Positions 19,518 to 28,755 of a DNA stretch of 46,751 bases are shown piece after piece. Each line of letters starts with the position of its first letter. Within the stretch, counting starts at the first letter, position 1. The notes under the pieces are model-generated. The model was given only the letters and a program-made list of their open reading frames with translations. It was not told the DNA's origin and ran no database searches. Source of the DNA: an uncultured Prevotellaceae bacterium. Its GTDB lineage: Bacteria; Bacteroidota; Bacteroidia; Bacteroidales; Bacteroidaceae. The translations under genes and the position numbers were made by a program. The DNA lies in the NCBI GenBank assembly GCA_946541275.1, contig CAMNJH010000004.1, positions 1 through 46,751 on the forward strand. The letters run 5' to 3'.

Positions 19518-22500
19518 ATGAAACGATATATCTTATTTGGACTTATCACTGGTCTGCTAGTCTTCCCCACGACGATTCTCGCTCAGGACGATGAAACGGA
19601 AGAAGAGGTCGAGGTGAAAGCACCCGTCAGGAAAGTGATTGTGAAGAAGAATTATGAAACGCGCACCGTCAGTGGTGCTGTTGTCGATGCTGCCACGAAG
19701 AAGCCTGTGGCTGGTGCCATTGTGCGGGCTGCTGAAATCGACGGCTATAGTGTGCTGACCGACGATGACGGAACTTTCGAGCTGAAGGTGCCTGTGTTTG
19801 CCTCGTCCCTTTATGTGACGACGACAGACTATAATCCCGTGCGCCAAGGTTTGACACTGGAAGAGAAGCAGAAAACCATTCAGCTCTATTCTACCGCCTT
19901 TGATGCAGAGTATGCTCCTGTGACCAATGTACGCGGTGACCATGAGACGACGGATTTCCGCTATAGCAGCGTTGTCAACATTAAGGACGAGATTCAGAAT
20001 CAGCTGGGTGCCTATGTGCACTCCGTCAGTCGCAATGGCACGCCTGGCGTGGGTGACGTCATGTTCATTCAGGGTCTGAACTCACTCAATGTCAATGCGC
20101 AGCCACTGGTGGTGGTTGATAATGTGATTATTGACCAGCAGTATGGTCGCACCTTGCTGCACGATGGTTTCTTCAATGACGTGCTGACCAACATCAGCCC
20201 TGCTGATATTGAGAAGGTGACCGTGCTTCGCAATGGTACTTCCCTTTATGGTTCCAAGGGTGCCAATGGCGTCATCCTGATTCAGACGCGCCGCAACAAG
20301 TCAATGGCTACCCGAATCACCGCCAATATCTCGGCAGGTGTTTCGCTCGAGCCTAAGTATGTGTCGGTGATGGATGCCAGCCAGTATCGCAGCTATGCTT
20401 CTGAGATGCTGAAGACCACCAACACCACGAACCGTAAGTTTAAGTTCCTCAATGAGGACCCCACCTATTATTACTATGACCAGTATCACCAGCAGACTGA
20501 CTGGAAGGACTACGTTTATCGTACGGCCTTCACACAGAACTATGGCATCAACGTAGAGGGCGGTGACGATGTGGCCAACTACAACCTCTCCGTAGGCTAT
20601 AGTAATGCGCAGAGTAATCTGAAGGACAATGGCATGGGCCGCTTGAATGTTCGTTTCAATACCGATATCTGGCTGTCCAACAAGCTCAGTGTGCGTTTCG
20701 ATGCTTCGTTTGCCAACGTAACGCGTGACATCCGAAACGATGGCGCTCCTCAGAACTATGAAGAGGGCACGCCCACAGCACCTTCTTTCCTGGCCTATGT
20801 GAAGAGTCCCTTCATGAGCGCCTACAGCTATGGTCACGATGAGACAGGGTCTGGACGCTTCTCGGATACACAGTATGACATCGTTGAGGAGTCCTACCTG
20901 GCGGAAGCCCTGGTCCGCTACAATGGTTACAACTGGCAGCTGGGCAACCCCGCCGCCATCAATGAGTATGCTGAGGCTGAGAACAAAAACCGTTTTGAGA
21001 ACTCCATGCTCAATCTGACGGTAACTCCCAAGTTCCAGATTAATCAGAACCTCTTCGTGAGCGAGCACTTCAGCTACAATCTGGTGAACACCAACGAGAT
21101 GTTCTACATCCCCATCAACGGTACACCTAGCTATTATGTCACCAGTCTGGGTGGCTATCGTACCAATGAGGTACGTTCGCTGGCCTCTAAGCAGAACTCT
21201 GTTCAGAGCGACACGCGCATCGACTGGAACAAGCGCTTCGGTGCCCACTACTTACACCTCTTTGGTGGCGCCCGCATCAACTGGGAAAGCTATACCACCA
21301 ATTCGCAGGTGGGCTACGACACAGGTAGTGATAAGACCCCGTTCATGAGCAATAAGCTGAAAGACGTGAGCGTGACGGGTGTGAATGAGAACTGGAATTC
21401 ACTCTCCTGGTACGCCCAGGGCGAGTATGACTACAAGAGCCGCTATTACCTGCAGGCCAATTTGGCCATCGATGGTTCATCGCGCTTCGGCCAGGACGGT
21501 GGCGACTTCAGACTGTTCAAGGCTGCCTGGGGCATCTTCCCCGGCGTGCAGGCTGCCTGGGTCATCACCAACGAGCCCTGGATGGCTAACGTTAATGGTA
21601 TCAACTACCTGCGCCTCACAGCTGGTTTCGACGTCAGTGGTAACGATGATATTGACTATTATGCTGCCCGCAGTTATTTCCGCTCCTCTCAGTTCCTGCA
21701 TACGGTGGCAGGACTGTCTTTCGACGGTATCGGTAATAACAAGATTAAGTGGGAAACCACGCGCCGCTTCAATGTCGGCCTGGAGTCCAGCCTCATCAAC
21801 AACCGCCTCAGCGTAGGTCTGAACTATTTCCGTTCAAAGACCAGCAACCTGCTCACCATGCAGCAGCTGGGATTCCTCAGCGGTCTTGACACCAACTGGT
21901 CGAACGGCGGCAAGCTGGAGAATGAAGGCTTCGATGTTAACTTCACTGCCAAGGTGCTGGCCCTGAAGGACTGGCAGTGGCAGGTGGGAGCCAGCGTAGG
22001 CCATTACAAGAACAAGATTACCGAGCTGCCCGACGGTGCACAGTTTGTTGACAATAAGATCTACGGTGCCACCATCCGCACGCAGGTGGGGAATACTGCC
22101 AATGCCTTCTATGGCTACAAGTCGCTGGGCGTGTTCAGCACTACCGAAGAGGCTATGGCCGCAGGCCGTCCTGGAGAGAAGGGCCTGTATTTCCTGGCCG
22201 AGAATGGTATTGACAAGAACTATTTCCAGGCTGGTGATGTCCATTTTGCTGACCTGAATGGTGACGGCCAGATTACAGAGGCCGACCAGATGTTCATTGG
22301 CGATCCTAACCCCGACATCTATGGCAACATCTTCACTTCGCTCTCTTGGAAGCATTTCCGTCTTGACGTGCGCTTCAACTATTCACTGGGCAACGATGTT
22401 TACAACTATCTCCGCTCACAGCTCGAAGGCGGCAGCCGCTTCATGAACCAGACCACCGCCATGCAGCGCCGTTGGCAGGTTGAGAACCAGCATACTGATA

Positions 22501-22799
22501 TACCTCGCATCACCTTCCAGGATCCTCTGGGTAACAGCCGCTTCAGCAACCGCTGGATTGAGGATGGTTCTTATCTGCGCCTGAAGACTGCCACCCTGTC
22601 TTATGACCTCCCGTTGAAGTCTGAGTACATCCAGGGCTTGCAGTTCTGGATCCAGGGTAACAACCTGCTCACTTTCACCAAGTATCTGGGCAGCGATCCT
22701 GAGTTCACCATGACCAGCAGTGTCATCGGTCAGGGCATCGACCTGGGTAGCCTGGGTCAGAGCCGTAGTATCGTGGCTGGCGTGAAGATCAATCTGTAA
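19518..22799 (+). CDS. SusC/RagA family TonB-linked outer membrane protein
   Basis: ATG at 19518 gives MKRYILFGLITGLLVFPTTILAQ; the track start at 19440 overlaps the previous gene. Plug motifs VLRNGTSLYGSKGANGVILIQTRR; terminal SRSIVAGVKINL. Confidence 0.93.
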   Translation: MKRYILFGLITGLLVFPTTILAQDDETEEEVEVKAPVRKVIVKKNYETRTVSGAVVDAATKKPVAGAIVRAAEIDGYSVLTDDDGTFELKVPVFASSLYVTTTDYNPVRQGLTLEEKQKTIQLYSTAFDAEYAPVTNVRGDHETTDFRYSSVVNIKDEIQNQLGAYVHSVSRNGTPGVGDVMFIQGLNSLNVNAQPLVVVDNVIIDQQYGRTLLHDGFFNDVLTNISPADIEKVTVLRNGTSLYGSKGANGVILIQTRRNKSMATRITANISAGVSLEPKYVSVMDASQYRSYASEMLKTTNTTNRKFKFLNEDPTYYYYDQYHQQTDWKDYVYRTAFTQNYGINVEGGDDVANYNLSVGYSNAQSNLKDNGMGRLNVRFNTDIWLSNKLSVRFDASFANVTRDIRNDGAPQNYEEGTPTAPSFLAYVKSPFMSAYSYGHDETGSGRFSDTQYDIVEESYLAEALVRYNGYNWQLGNPAAINEYAEAENKNRFENSMLNLTVTPKFQINQNLFVSEHFSYNLVNTNEMFYIPINGTPSYYVTSLGGYRTNEVRSLASKQNSVQSDTRIDWNKRFGAHYLHLFGGARINWESYTTNSQVGYDTGSDKTPFMSNKLKDVSVTGVNENWNSLSWYAQGEYDYKSRYYLQANLAIDGSSRFGQDGGDFRLFKAAWGIFPGVQAAWVITNEPWMANVNGINYLRLTAGFDVSGNDDIDYYAARSYFRSSQFLHTVAGLSFDGIGNNKIKWETTRRFNVGLESSLINNRLSVGLNYFRSKTSNLLTMQQLGFLSGLDTNWSNGGKLENEGFDVNFTAKVLALKDWQWQVGASVGHYKNKITELPDGAQFVDNKIYGATIRTQVGNTANAFYGYKSLGVFSTTEEAMAAGRPGEKGLYFLAENGIDKNYFQAGDVHFADLNGDGQITEADQMFIGDPNPDIYGNIFTSLSWKHFRLDVRFNYSLGNDVYNYLRSQLEGGSRFMNQTTAMQRRWQVENQHTDIPRITFQDPLGNSRFSNRWIEDGSYLRLKTATLSYDLPLKSEYIQGLQFWIQGNNLLTFTKYLGSDPEFTMTSSVIGQGIDLGSLGQSRSIVAGVKINL

Positions 22800-22832
22800 T
22801 AGTTAGCAATTTGTAATTAGGAATTAATAATT

Positions 22833-24707
22833 ATGATTACCAAGATAAGTAAAAGACGACTGATAGGTTTTTCCTTTATCATTTGTCAGTTATCATTTAG
22901 TGCAGCACTGTTCACTTCCTGCGATGATTTCTTCAACCAGGAGTCTGACGATGTGCTGTATGCGGAGAGTGAACATCTGAACAATGCCGTGGATACGCTG
23001 TACTCCGTTGTCGGTATCCTGGGCAAGATGCAGGCACTGGCTGACCGTACTATCCTGCTGGGTGAAGTGCGTGGCGACCTGGTCGACCTGACCAACGTAG
23101 CCAGCAATGACCTGCGCGAGCTGGCCACTTTCAGTGTCAGTGATGATAATATCTTCAACAGGCCCTCTGACTACTATGCCGTCATCAACAACTGTAATTA
23201 CTTCATTGCCCATGCTGATACGACCCTGCGCAGCAATCGTGACGTGGAGGCTATCTTCATGAAGGAGTATGCAGTGGTGAAGGCCATTCGTGCATGGACC
23301 TACTTACAGCTGGTGCTCAACTACGGTCAGGTGCCTTTCGTCACCGAGCCTCTGCTCAGCAAGGAGGAGGCCGAGGCTGCCGAGACAGGTCCCAAGGCTG
23401 ACCTGCAGACGGTGTGCTCCTATTTCATCAAGGATTTGTCCACCATCCCTGAGCAGTACAACAATGAGTACCCCACCTACACTAATCAGCAGACCTTCCG
23501 TGGCGTGCGTGCTGAACTGCTGTTCTTCCCGCTCAGCATCATTCGTGGCGAGCTCTATCTGTGGCTTGCCAGTGTGACTGGCAATAAGGAGGACTATAAG
23601 CAGGCAGCCCTCAACTATTACAAGTACATCAGCGAGCGCAATGGTCGTAACTCTGCCTATCCCCTCACCATGTCCTACTCTATGTGGGAGCCAGGAACCT
23701 CTGACTATCTGAGGCCGACTGGCAGATTGCAGATGAGTTTCCCGGAAACGACCGGTAGGGATGATGAGCTGATTACCATGATTGCTGGCGACTCTATCCG
23801 AGCCGAAGGTAACTACAGTGAACTGCGCAACTATTTCACTTCGCGTGAAGAGAACGACGAAAAGGTGAGCATCACTCCGTCGCAGCGCATGTTCGACATC
23901 TCTGCAGCTCAAGCCAACTGTCAGGTATCCCCCGATGGCAACAGCGTGGTCTATGCACCTGCAGGACTTCCTGACTATCAGTCGGGCGATTTGCGCTTGT
24001 CGAACGTTTATTCGGAAGGTTTCTCTACAGCCCGTTACACGGGTGAGCGCATCGAGACGCAGACGATTACCAAGTATAGCAGTTCGCGCAATGTGCATAT
24101 CTATCGTCGCGTGATGGTCTACATCCGCATGGCCGAGGCGCTCAACATGGCCGGCTATCCGCGCATGGCCTTCCAGATCCTGTCTGAGGGCCTGAGCAAC
24201 AGAGCCATCCAGACCAATGTGATGCCTTTCTACGACACGGAGGACAAGGCCGACTCTATCTTCCTGGCCAATTTCGACTTCAACGACACCCGCTATGCCG
24301 TGGCCGATGTGTATGATTTCATCAATAACCCCGACCCAGATCATAATCAGATGGGCATTCATACTCGTGGTTCTGGCTTCACGCCCATGAACGAGTACTA
24401 TGTGCTGCCCAATGACACCATTGAGCCCGACCTGAACAAGCGTGCACAGCTCATCAAGGAGCAGCAGGTCGTAGTCAACAGCCTCCTGCTCAATGAGAAC
24501 GCTCTGGAGTTTGCCTTCGAGGGCACCCGCTACTATGACCTGATGCGTTTTGCCATGCGCCAGAGCAATCCCGGTGCATTCTTTGCCAAGCACATCTATG
24601 CCCGCCGTGGTGTTGCCCGCAGCGCTGAGGTACAGTCTGAGATTAAGGTCAACCTGGCTGACCAGCGCAACTGGTATCTCAACTGGAAAGGCAAGATGGG
24701 ATTCTGA
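22833..24707 (+). CDS. RagB/SusD family nutrient-uptake lipoprotein
   Basis: Lipobox LFTSC; 'CDDFFNQESDDVLYAESEHLNNAVDTLYSVVG'; 'ALEFAFEGTRYYDLMRFAMRQ'. Confidence 0.93.
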   Translation: MITKISKRRLIGFSFIICQLSFSAALFTSCDDFFNQESDDVLYAESEHLNNAVDTLYSVVGILGKMQALADRTILLGEVRGDLVDLTNVASNDLRELATFSVSDDNIFNRPSDYYAVINNCNYFIAHADTTLRSNRDVEAIFMKEYAVVKAIRAWTYLQLVLNYGQVPFVTEPLLSKEEAEAAETGPKADLQTVCSYFIKDLSTIPEQYNNEYPTYTNQQTFRGVRAELLFFPLSIIRGELYLWLASVTGNKEDYKQAALNYYKYISERNGRNSAYPLTMSYSMWEPGTSDYLRPTGRLQMSFPETTGRDDELITMIAGDSIRAEGNYSELRNYFTSREENDEKVSITPSQRMFDISAAQANCQVSPDGNSVVYAPAGLPDYQSGDLRLSNVYSEGFSTARYTGERIETQTITKYSSSRNVHIYRRVMVYIRMAEALNMAGYPRMAFQILSEGLSNRAIQTNVMPFYDTEDKADSIFLANFDFNDTRYAVADVYDFINNPDPDHNQMGIHTRGSGFTPMNEYYVLPNDTIEPDLNKRAQLIKEQQVVVNSLLLNENALEFAFEGTRYYDLMRFAMRQSNPGAFFAKHIYARRGVARSAEVQSEIKVNLADQRNWYLNWKGKMGF

Positions 24708-24734
24708 TCTCCCCCATCTTCATGAATAAAAGGC

Positions 24735-24775
24735 CATTGCCATGTTTGCTCAAGCAGACATGGCAATGACTTTTT
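24735..24775 (+). terminator. Rho-independent terminator ending the SusCD/fasciclin run
   Basis: CATTGCCATGT / ACATGGCAATG perfect 11-bp stem followed by ACTTTTT. Confidence 0.8.
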
Positions 24776-24847
24776 AGCTGGTAATTGTTGCTGAGCCGCA
24801 AATTGCAGCAGATTGTCAAATTTTTGCAAAGATTTTCCTCGTTTTCC

Positions 24848-24878
24848 TTGGTTGTTATCAGAATTTTTCCTATCTTTG
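24848..24878 (+). promoter_or_regulatory. Bacteroidota-type promoter for gdhA
   Basis: TTG - 20 nt - TATCTTTG, 42 nt upstream of the ATG. Confidence 0.7.
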
Positions 24879-24920
24879 CGCTGTACTAATTACACATTGA
24901 TAACTTTAAAACATAAAACT

Positions 24921-26261
24921 ATGGAAGTAGAGAAAATCATGCAAGCACTGGAGCGCAAGCACCCCGGTGAGTTAGAGTTCCTTCAGGCCGTGCGCGAAGT
25001 ACTGGAGAGTATCAAGGATGTGTACAACCAGCATCCCGAATTTGAGAAAGCCAAGATTGTTGAGCGCCTTGTTGAGCCTGAGCGTATCATCACGTTCCGT
25101 GTGCCCTGGGTCGACGACAAGGGAGAGGTCCAGGTGAACATCGGCTACCGCGTGCAGTTCAATAGCGCTATTGGTCCCTATAAGGGCGGACTCCGTTTCC
25201 ACCCCTCCGTCAACCTGTCCATTCTGAAGTTCCTCGGCTTTGAGCAGACGTTCAAGAACGCCCTCACCACGCTGCCCATGGGTGGTGGCAAGGGCGGCAG
25301 TGACTTTGCTCCCCGTGGCAAGAGCGATGCTGAGATTATGCGCTTCTGCCAGGCCTTCATGATGGAGCTCTATAAAGTCATTGGCCCCGACATGGACGTG
25401 CCTGCTGGCGACATCGGCGTGGGTGGCCGTGAGATTGGCTATCTGTTCGGCATGTACAAGAAGCTCACCTCGCAGTTCCATGGCGCTACTCTCACGGGCA
25501 AGGGCCTGGAGTGGGGTGGCAGCATCCTGCGTCCTGAGGCAACGGGCTTTGGTGCCCTCTACTTTGTGCACCACATGCTGGAGACCCACGGACTCGACAT
25601 CAAGGGCAAGACGGTGGCCCTCTCCGGCTTTGGCAATGTGGCCTGGGGCGCAGCCAAGAAAGCCACTGAGCTGGGTGCCAAGGTCATCACCATCAGCGGC
25701 CCCGACGGCTACATCTACGACCCCGCAGGCCTGGATGCCGAGAAGATTGACTACCTGCTGGAGCTTCGTGCCAGTGGCAACGACATCTGCCAGCCCTATG
25801 CTGATGAGTTCGAGGGCGCACAGTTCTTCGAGGGCCGCAAGCCTTGGGAGCAAAAGGCCGACATCTATCTGCCCTGTGCCACCCAGAACGAACTCAATGG
25901 CGATGATGCCGACAGGATTCTGGCTCAGAAGCCGCTGTGCGTAGCCGAGGTGAGCAACATGGGTTGCACGGCCGAGGCTGTCAATAAGTTCATTGCCGCA
26001 GGCCAGCTCTTCGCTCCTGGCAAGGCTGTTAATGCCGGCGGTGTGGCCACCAGCGGCCTGGAGATGACGCAGAACTCCATGCGTATGTCGTGGACGGCCG
26101 AGGAGGTCGACCAGCGTCTGCACCAGATTATGCAGGGCATCCACCAGCAGTGCGTCAAGTACGGCAAGGAGCCCTCGGGCTATATCAACTATGTGAAGGG
26201 TGCCAACGTGGCAGGCTTCATGAAGGTGGCCCATGCCATGATGGCCCAGGGAATCGTATAA
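24921..26261 (+). CDS. gdhA: NADP-type glutamate dehydrogenase
   Basis: ATG at 24921; 446 aa; 'GPYKGGLRFHPSVNLSILKFLGFEQTFKNALTTLPMGGGKGGSDF' and 'ALSGFGNVAWGAAKKATELGAKV'. Confidence 0.96.
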   Translation: MEVEKIMQALERKHPGELEFLQAVREVLESIKDVYNQHPEFEKAKIVERLVEPERIITFRVPWVDDKGEVQVNIGYRVQFNSAIGPYKGGLRFHPSVNLSILKFLGFEQTFKNALTTLPMGGGKGGSDFAPRGKSDAEIMRFCQAFMMELYKVIGPDMDVPAGDIGVGGREIGYLFGMYKKLTSQFHGATLTGKGLEWGGSILRPEATGFGALYFVHHMLETHGLDIKGKTVALSGFGNVAWGAAKKATELGAKVITISGPDGYIYDPAGLDAEKIDYLLELRASGNDICQPYADEFEGAQFFEGRKPWEQKADIYLPCATQNELNGDDADRILAQKPLCVAEVSNMGCTAEAVNKFIAAGQLFAPGKAVNAGGVATSGLEMTQNSMRMSWTAEEVDQRLHQIMQGIHQQCVKYGKEPSGYINYVKGANVAGFMKVAHAMMAQGIV

Positions 26262-26297
26262 GATAATAGGAGAATTGAGGTTTGAGGATTGATATTT

Positions 26298-26738
26298 ATG
26301 AGATTAGCTTTTCTACATCGCCTGCCCATAGCCACCATGTTGTTGATGGGGGCAGCTTTGAATGTCAATTCTCAAACCTCAAGTCTCAGAATAGAAAAGG
26401 GCATTGCCTCCTATTATGGCAAGCGGGCAACGGGGCGTCTCACTAGCAGCGGTGAGCGGCTCCATCACGACAGCCTGACCTGTGCTCACAAGAAACACCC
26501 CTTTGGCACGCTTCTGCGCGTCACCAATCCTGCCAATGACAGCGTCGTCGTTGTGAAGGTCAACGACCGTGGTCCTTTTGGCCGCGGACGCATTGTCGAC
26601 CTGTCCTGGTGTGCCGCCCGCCAGTTGGGCATTCTCCGCCAGGGCATTGCTCCCGTCGTTGTTGAAGTCATCTATGACCCCCGTAAGGATGGCCCCAATC
26701 CCCCTGCTCTTGATTCTCTTTCTCGTGCCGTTCCATGA
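26298..26738 (+). CDS. RlpA-like double-psi beta-barrel protein
   Basis: Signal peptide then 'KGIASYYGKRATGRLTSSGERLHHDSLTCAHKKHPFGTLLRVTNPANDSVVVVKVNDRGPFGRGRIVDLSWCAARQLGI'. ATG at 26298 preferred over the TTG in the track. Confidence 0.9.
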   Translation: MRLAFLHRLPIATMLLMGAALNVNSQTSSLRIEKGIASYYGKRATGRLTSSGERLHHDSLTCAHKKHPFGTLLRVTNPANDSVVVVKVNDRGPFGRGRIVDLSWCAARQLGILRQGIAPVVVEVIYDPRKDGPNPPALDSLSRAVP

Positions 26739-28465
26739 AAATGGCTGTTGCTTCAGTTCTTATCATCGTGTTGGCATGCCTTTGTTCATGTAGCGGCAAG
26801 CCCATCTATCCTGACCTACTTGTTCAGGCCGATAGTGCCTATGTTCAGGGACATTATGCTCTAGCTGACAGCCTGCTCCACATTTATGATATGCATTCTG
26901 AAGATAATGACGATGCTATTCGTAATTACCATCAGTTACTAAAGATGGAGCAGAATTTCGTTTTAGGCAACCTCAATGAAAATCAATTTTCCTCTATAGA
27001 CTTTTTAGCTAGATATTATAGTGATGTAAATTTGCCTGAAAAGTATAGTAAAGTCTTACTATTCATGTCTGCTGTATATCGTTCCAGTGGAGATTATCCA
27101 GCAGCACTTGATGTACTTTTAAAGGCTAAGCAGGTGGCACATTCTATCAATAATACACGTTTACTTTGCTTAATTAGTCGTTCTCAAGGTGATCTTTATT
27201 TTGAACAACAGCTATTTGAAGAATGCATCCCGTATTATAGAGATTATTACTATTATGCCAAAGAAAATCGCGATACACTACGCATAGCACTTGCCTCTTT
27301 GTGCATGGGCAAAGTCTCAACTATCAATGATGAGGTTGATAGTACTCTGTATTATTATAAAAAAGCATTGCAATTGTCAAGGGCCAAGAGCAGTTTTAAT
27401 GAGATAGAGTCCGACGCAAAAAATCGTCTTGCAGATATTTATATTCAGACTTGTGAATTTGATTCAGCGTTGATCTATATGCAACACAACGAAGAAAATG
27501 ACTACAATTGGGCTTTTTGGCATTATGGGCAAAATCATTTAGACTCTGCGGCCTTCTATCTCAACAAATCATTAGGAAGATTTAGATGGGCTGGGGAAGT
27601 AGAGTTGTTGAGAATGCTGGCACAATTGGAGATGCAAAGAGGTAATAGTTTAGTTGCACTTAATTATTATCAACAGTACATTTCAGCAGATGATTCTCTG
27701 AAAAATCAGCATAAGATAGAGCAAACATTAAAGACAAATGCCCAGTTTAATTACAATTCCATCAAGCAAGATCGTGACAAAATGGAAACTAAAGGGCAGA
27801 GAATGAGACATTTGCTATTCACTATTCTAGTTGCCGTTTTATTGTTGAGTGTAGCCAGTTTCTTTGCATGGAAATCATACAGGCAAAAGAAGAATGCAGA
27901 ATTGGTGCGCGAAAGACGTTTGAAGATAGAGGTGGAAAAGCATTATCGCCAAAGCATGGAGCAGTTGGAAAAGAATCAAATGCGGATGGTGGAACTGGAG
28001 CAGCAGTTGGAAGCAGCTTTGAGAGAAGGCAATGATGAAAAGGCCGAAGAACTAAGGGCTGACACTCAGATTCTGACGGCAGAGAACCAGGAAATCAGGG
28101 CCATTCAGCAGAAGAAGAAACTTCAGGAGGATAATTTCAAACGTCAGCCTCTCTATTCTATGGTGATGAATAATGTAGGCACAAATGCCAAGTTGCTTAC
28201 ACCAGATGACTGGCAGCGCCTGGCTGTGCTCATTGATGCTACCTATTCTGATTTTACCAGCCGATTGATTAGTCTTTCCAAGTTGAAGGATACGGAATTG
28301 CACGTTTGCTATTTGCTGAAAATGGGAGTCTCGCCTGTTGACATCGGACCAATGGTTGGGCGTGTGAAGTCAACAGTCAGCATGATGAGTTCTCGGCTCT
28401 ATAAAAAGTTTACCCAGGGTAGGGGCTCTACCAAAGAACTTGCAGACTTTCTTTTGAAGTTCTAG
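26735..28465 (+). CDS. Lipoprotein-like TPR protein with one TM helix, coiled coil and C-terminal LuxR-like HTH (putative membrane-bound regulator)
   Basis: ATGA overlap with the upstream gene; LACLCSCSG lipobox-like; TPR-like helices; TM 'HLLFTILVAVLLLSVASFFAW'; coiled coil; 'LKDTELHVCYLLKMGVSPVDIGPMVGRVKSTVSMMSSRLYKKF' HTH. Confidence 0.75.
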   Translation: MKMAVASVLIIVLACLCSCSGKPIYPDLLVQADSAYVQGHYALADSLLHIYDMHSEDNDDAIRNYHQLLKMEQNFVLGNLNENQFSSIDFLARYYSDVNLPEKYSKVLLFMSAVYRSSGDYPAALDVLLKAKQVAHSINNTRLLCLISRSQGDLYFEQQLFEECIPYYRDYYYYAKENRDTLRIALASLCMGKVSTINDEVDSTLYYYKKALQLSRAKSSFNEIESDAKNRLADIYIQTCEFDSALIYMQHNEENDYNWAFWHYGQNHLDSAAFYLNKSLGRFRWAGEVELLRMLAQLEMQRGNSLVALNYYQQYISADDSLKNQHKIEQTLKTNAQFNYNSIKQDRDKMETKGQRMRHLLFTILVAVLLLSVASFFAWKSYRQKKNAELVRERRLKIEVEKHYRQSMEQLEKNQMRMVELEQQLEAALREGNDEKAEELRADTQILTAENQEIRAIQQKKKLQEDNFKRQPLYSMVMNNVGTNAKLLTPDDWQRLAVLIDATYSDFTSRLISLSKLKDTELHVCYLLKMGVSPVDIGPMVGRVKSTVSMMSSRLYKKFTQGRGSTKELADFLLKF

Positions 28466-28494
28466 AAACCTTTTGCCCCCTTTTTTCTGCAATA

Positions 28495-28538
28495 GTTCAA
28501 TTATAGTTCAATTATTCACGATTGAACTGTAATTGAAC
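28495..28538. promoter_or_regulatory. 44-bp four-half-site palindromic operator, copy A
   Basis: GTTCAATTATAGTTCAAT-tattcacg-ATTGAACTGTAATTGAAC (17/18 arm complementarity); 8 nt upstream of a TTG-N20-TAACTTTG promoter. Confidence 0.7.
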
Positions 28539-28546
28539 CGTTTTCT

Positions 28547-28577
28547 TTGTGCCTCTTTCCCTGATGCTTTAACTTTG
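28547..28577 (+). promoter_or_regulatory. Promoter next to operator A
   Basis: TTG (28547-28549) - 20 nt - TAACTTTG (28570-28577). Confidence 0.7.
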
Positions 28578-28755
28578 CACCCAGAAATCGATTTCGTGTG
28601 TTCCAGCTACTTATAACGATTTTATTCGTGTTGTTGCTCCAGAACTACCTGAGAGTTACATACTCGAAATACGAGACGATAAAGGTACGGTATATACTGA
28701 GTCAGAAGATTAATCAACAATAAAGCTATTATTAACATTTTAAAAACAAGGTATT

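Noticed and set aside
23304-24593. 429-aa minus-strand ORF
   Set aside because: Antisense to SusD; no recognisable domain or promoter.
24972-26234. 420-aa minus-strand ORF opposite gdhA
   Set aside because: Lies entirely antisense to an unmistakable glutamate dehydrogenase; shadow ORF from codon bias.
28495-28538. Reading operator A simply as the terminator of the TPR-HTH gene
   Set aside because: Not excluded, but the AT-rich stem lacks a strong U-tract, and copy B has the same exact distance to an identical promoter without following a gene end, favouring an operator role.
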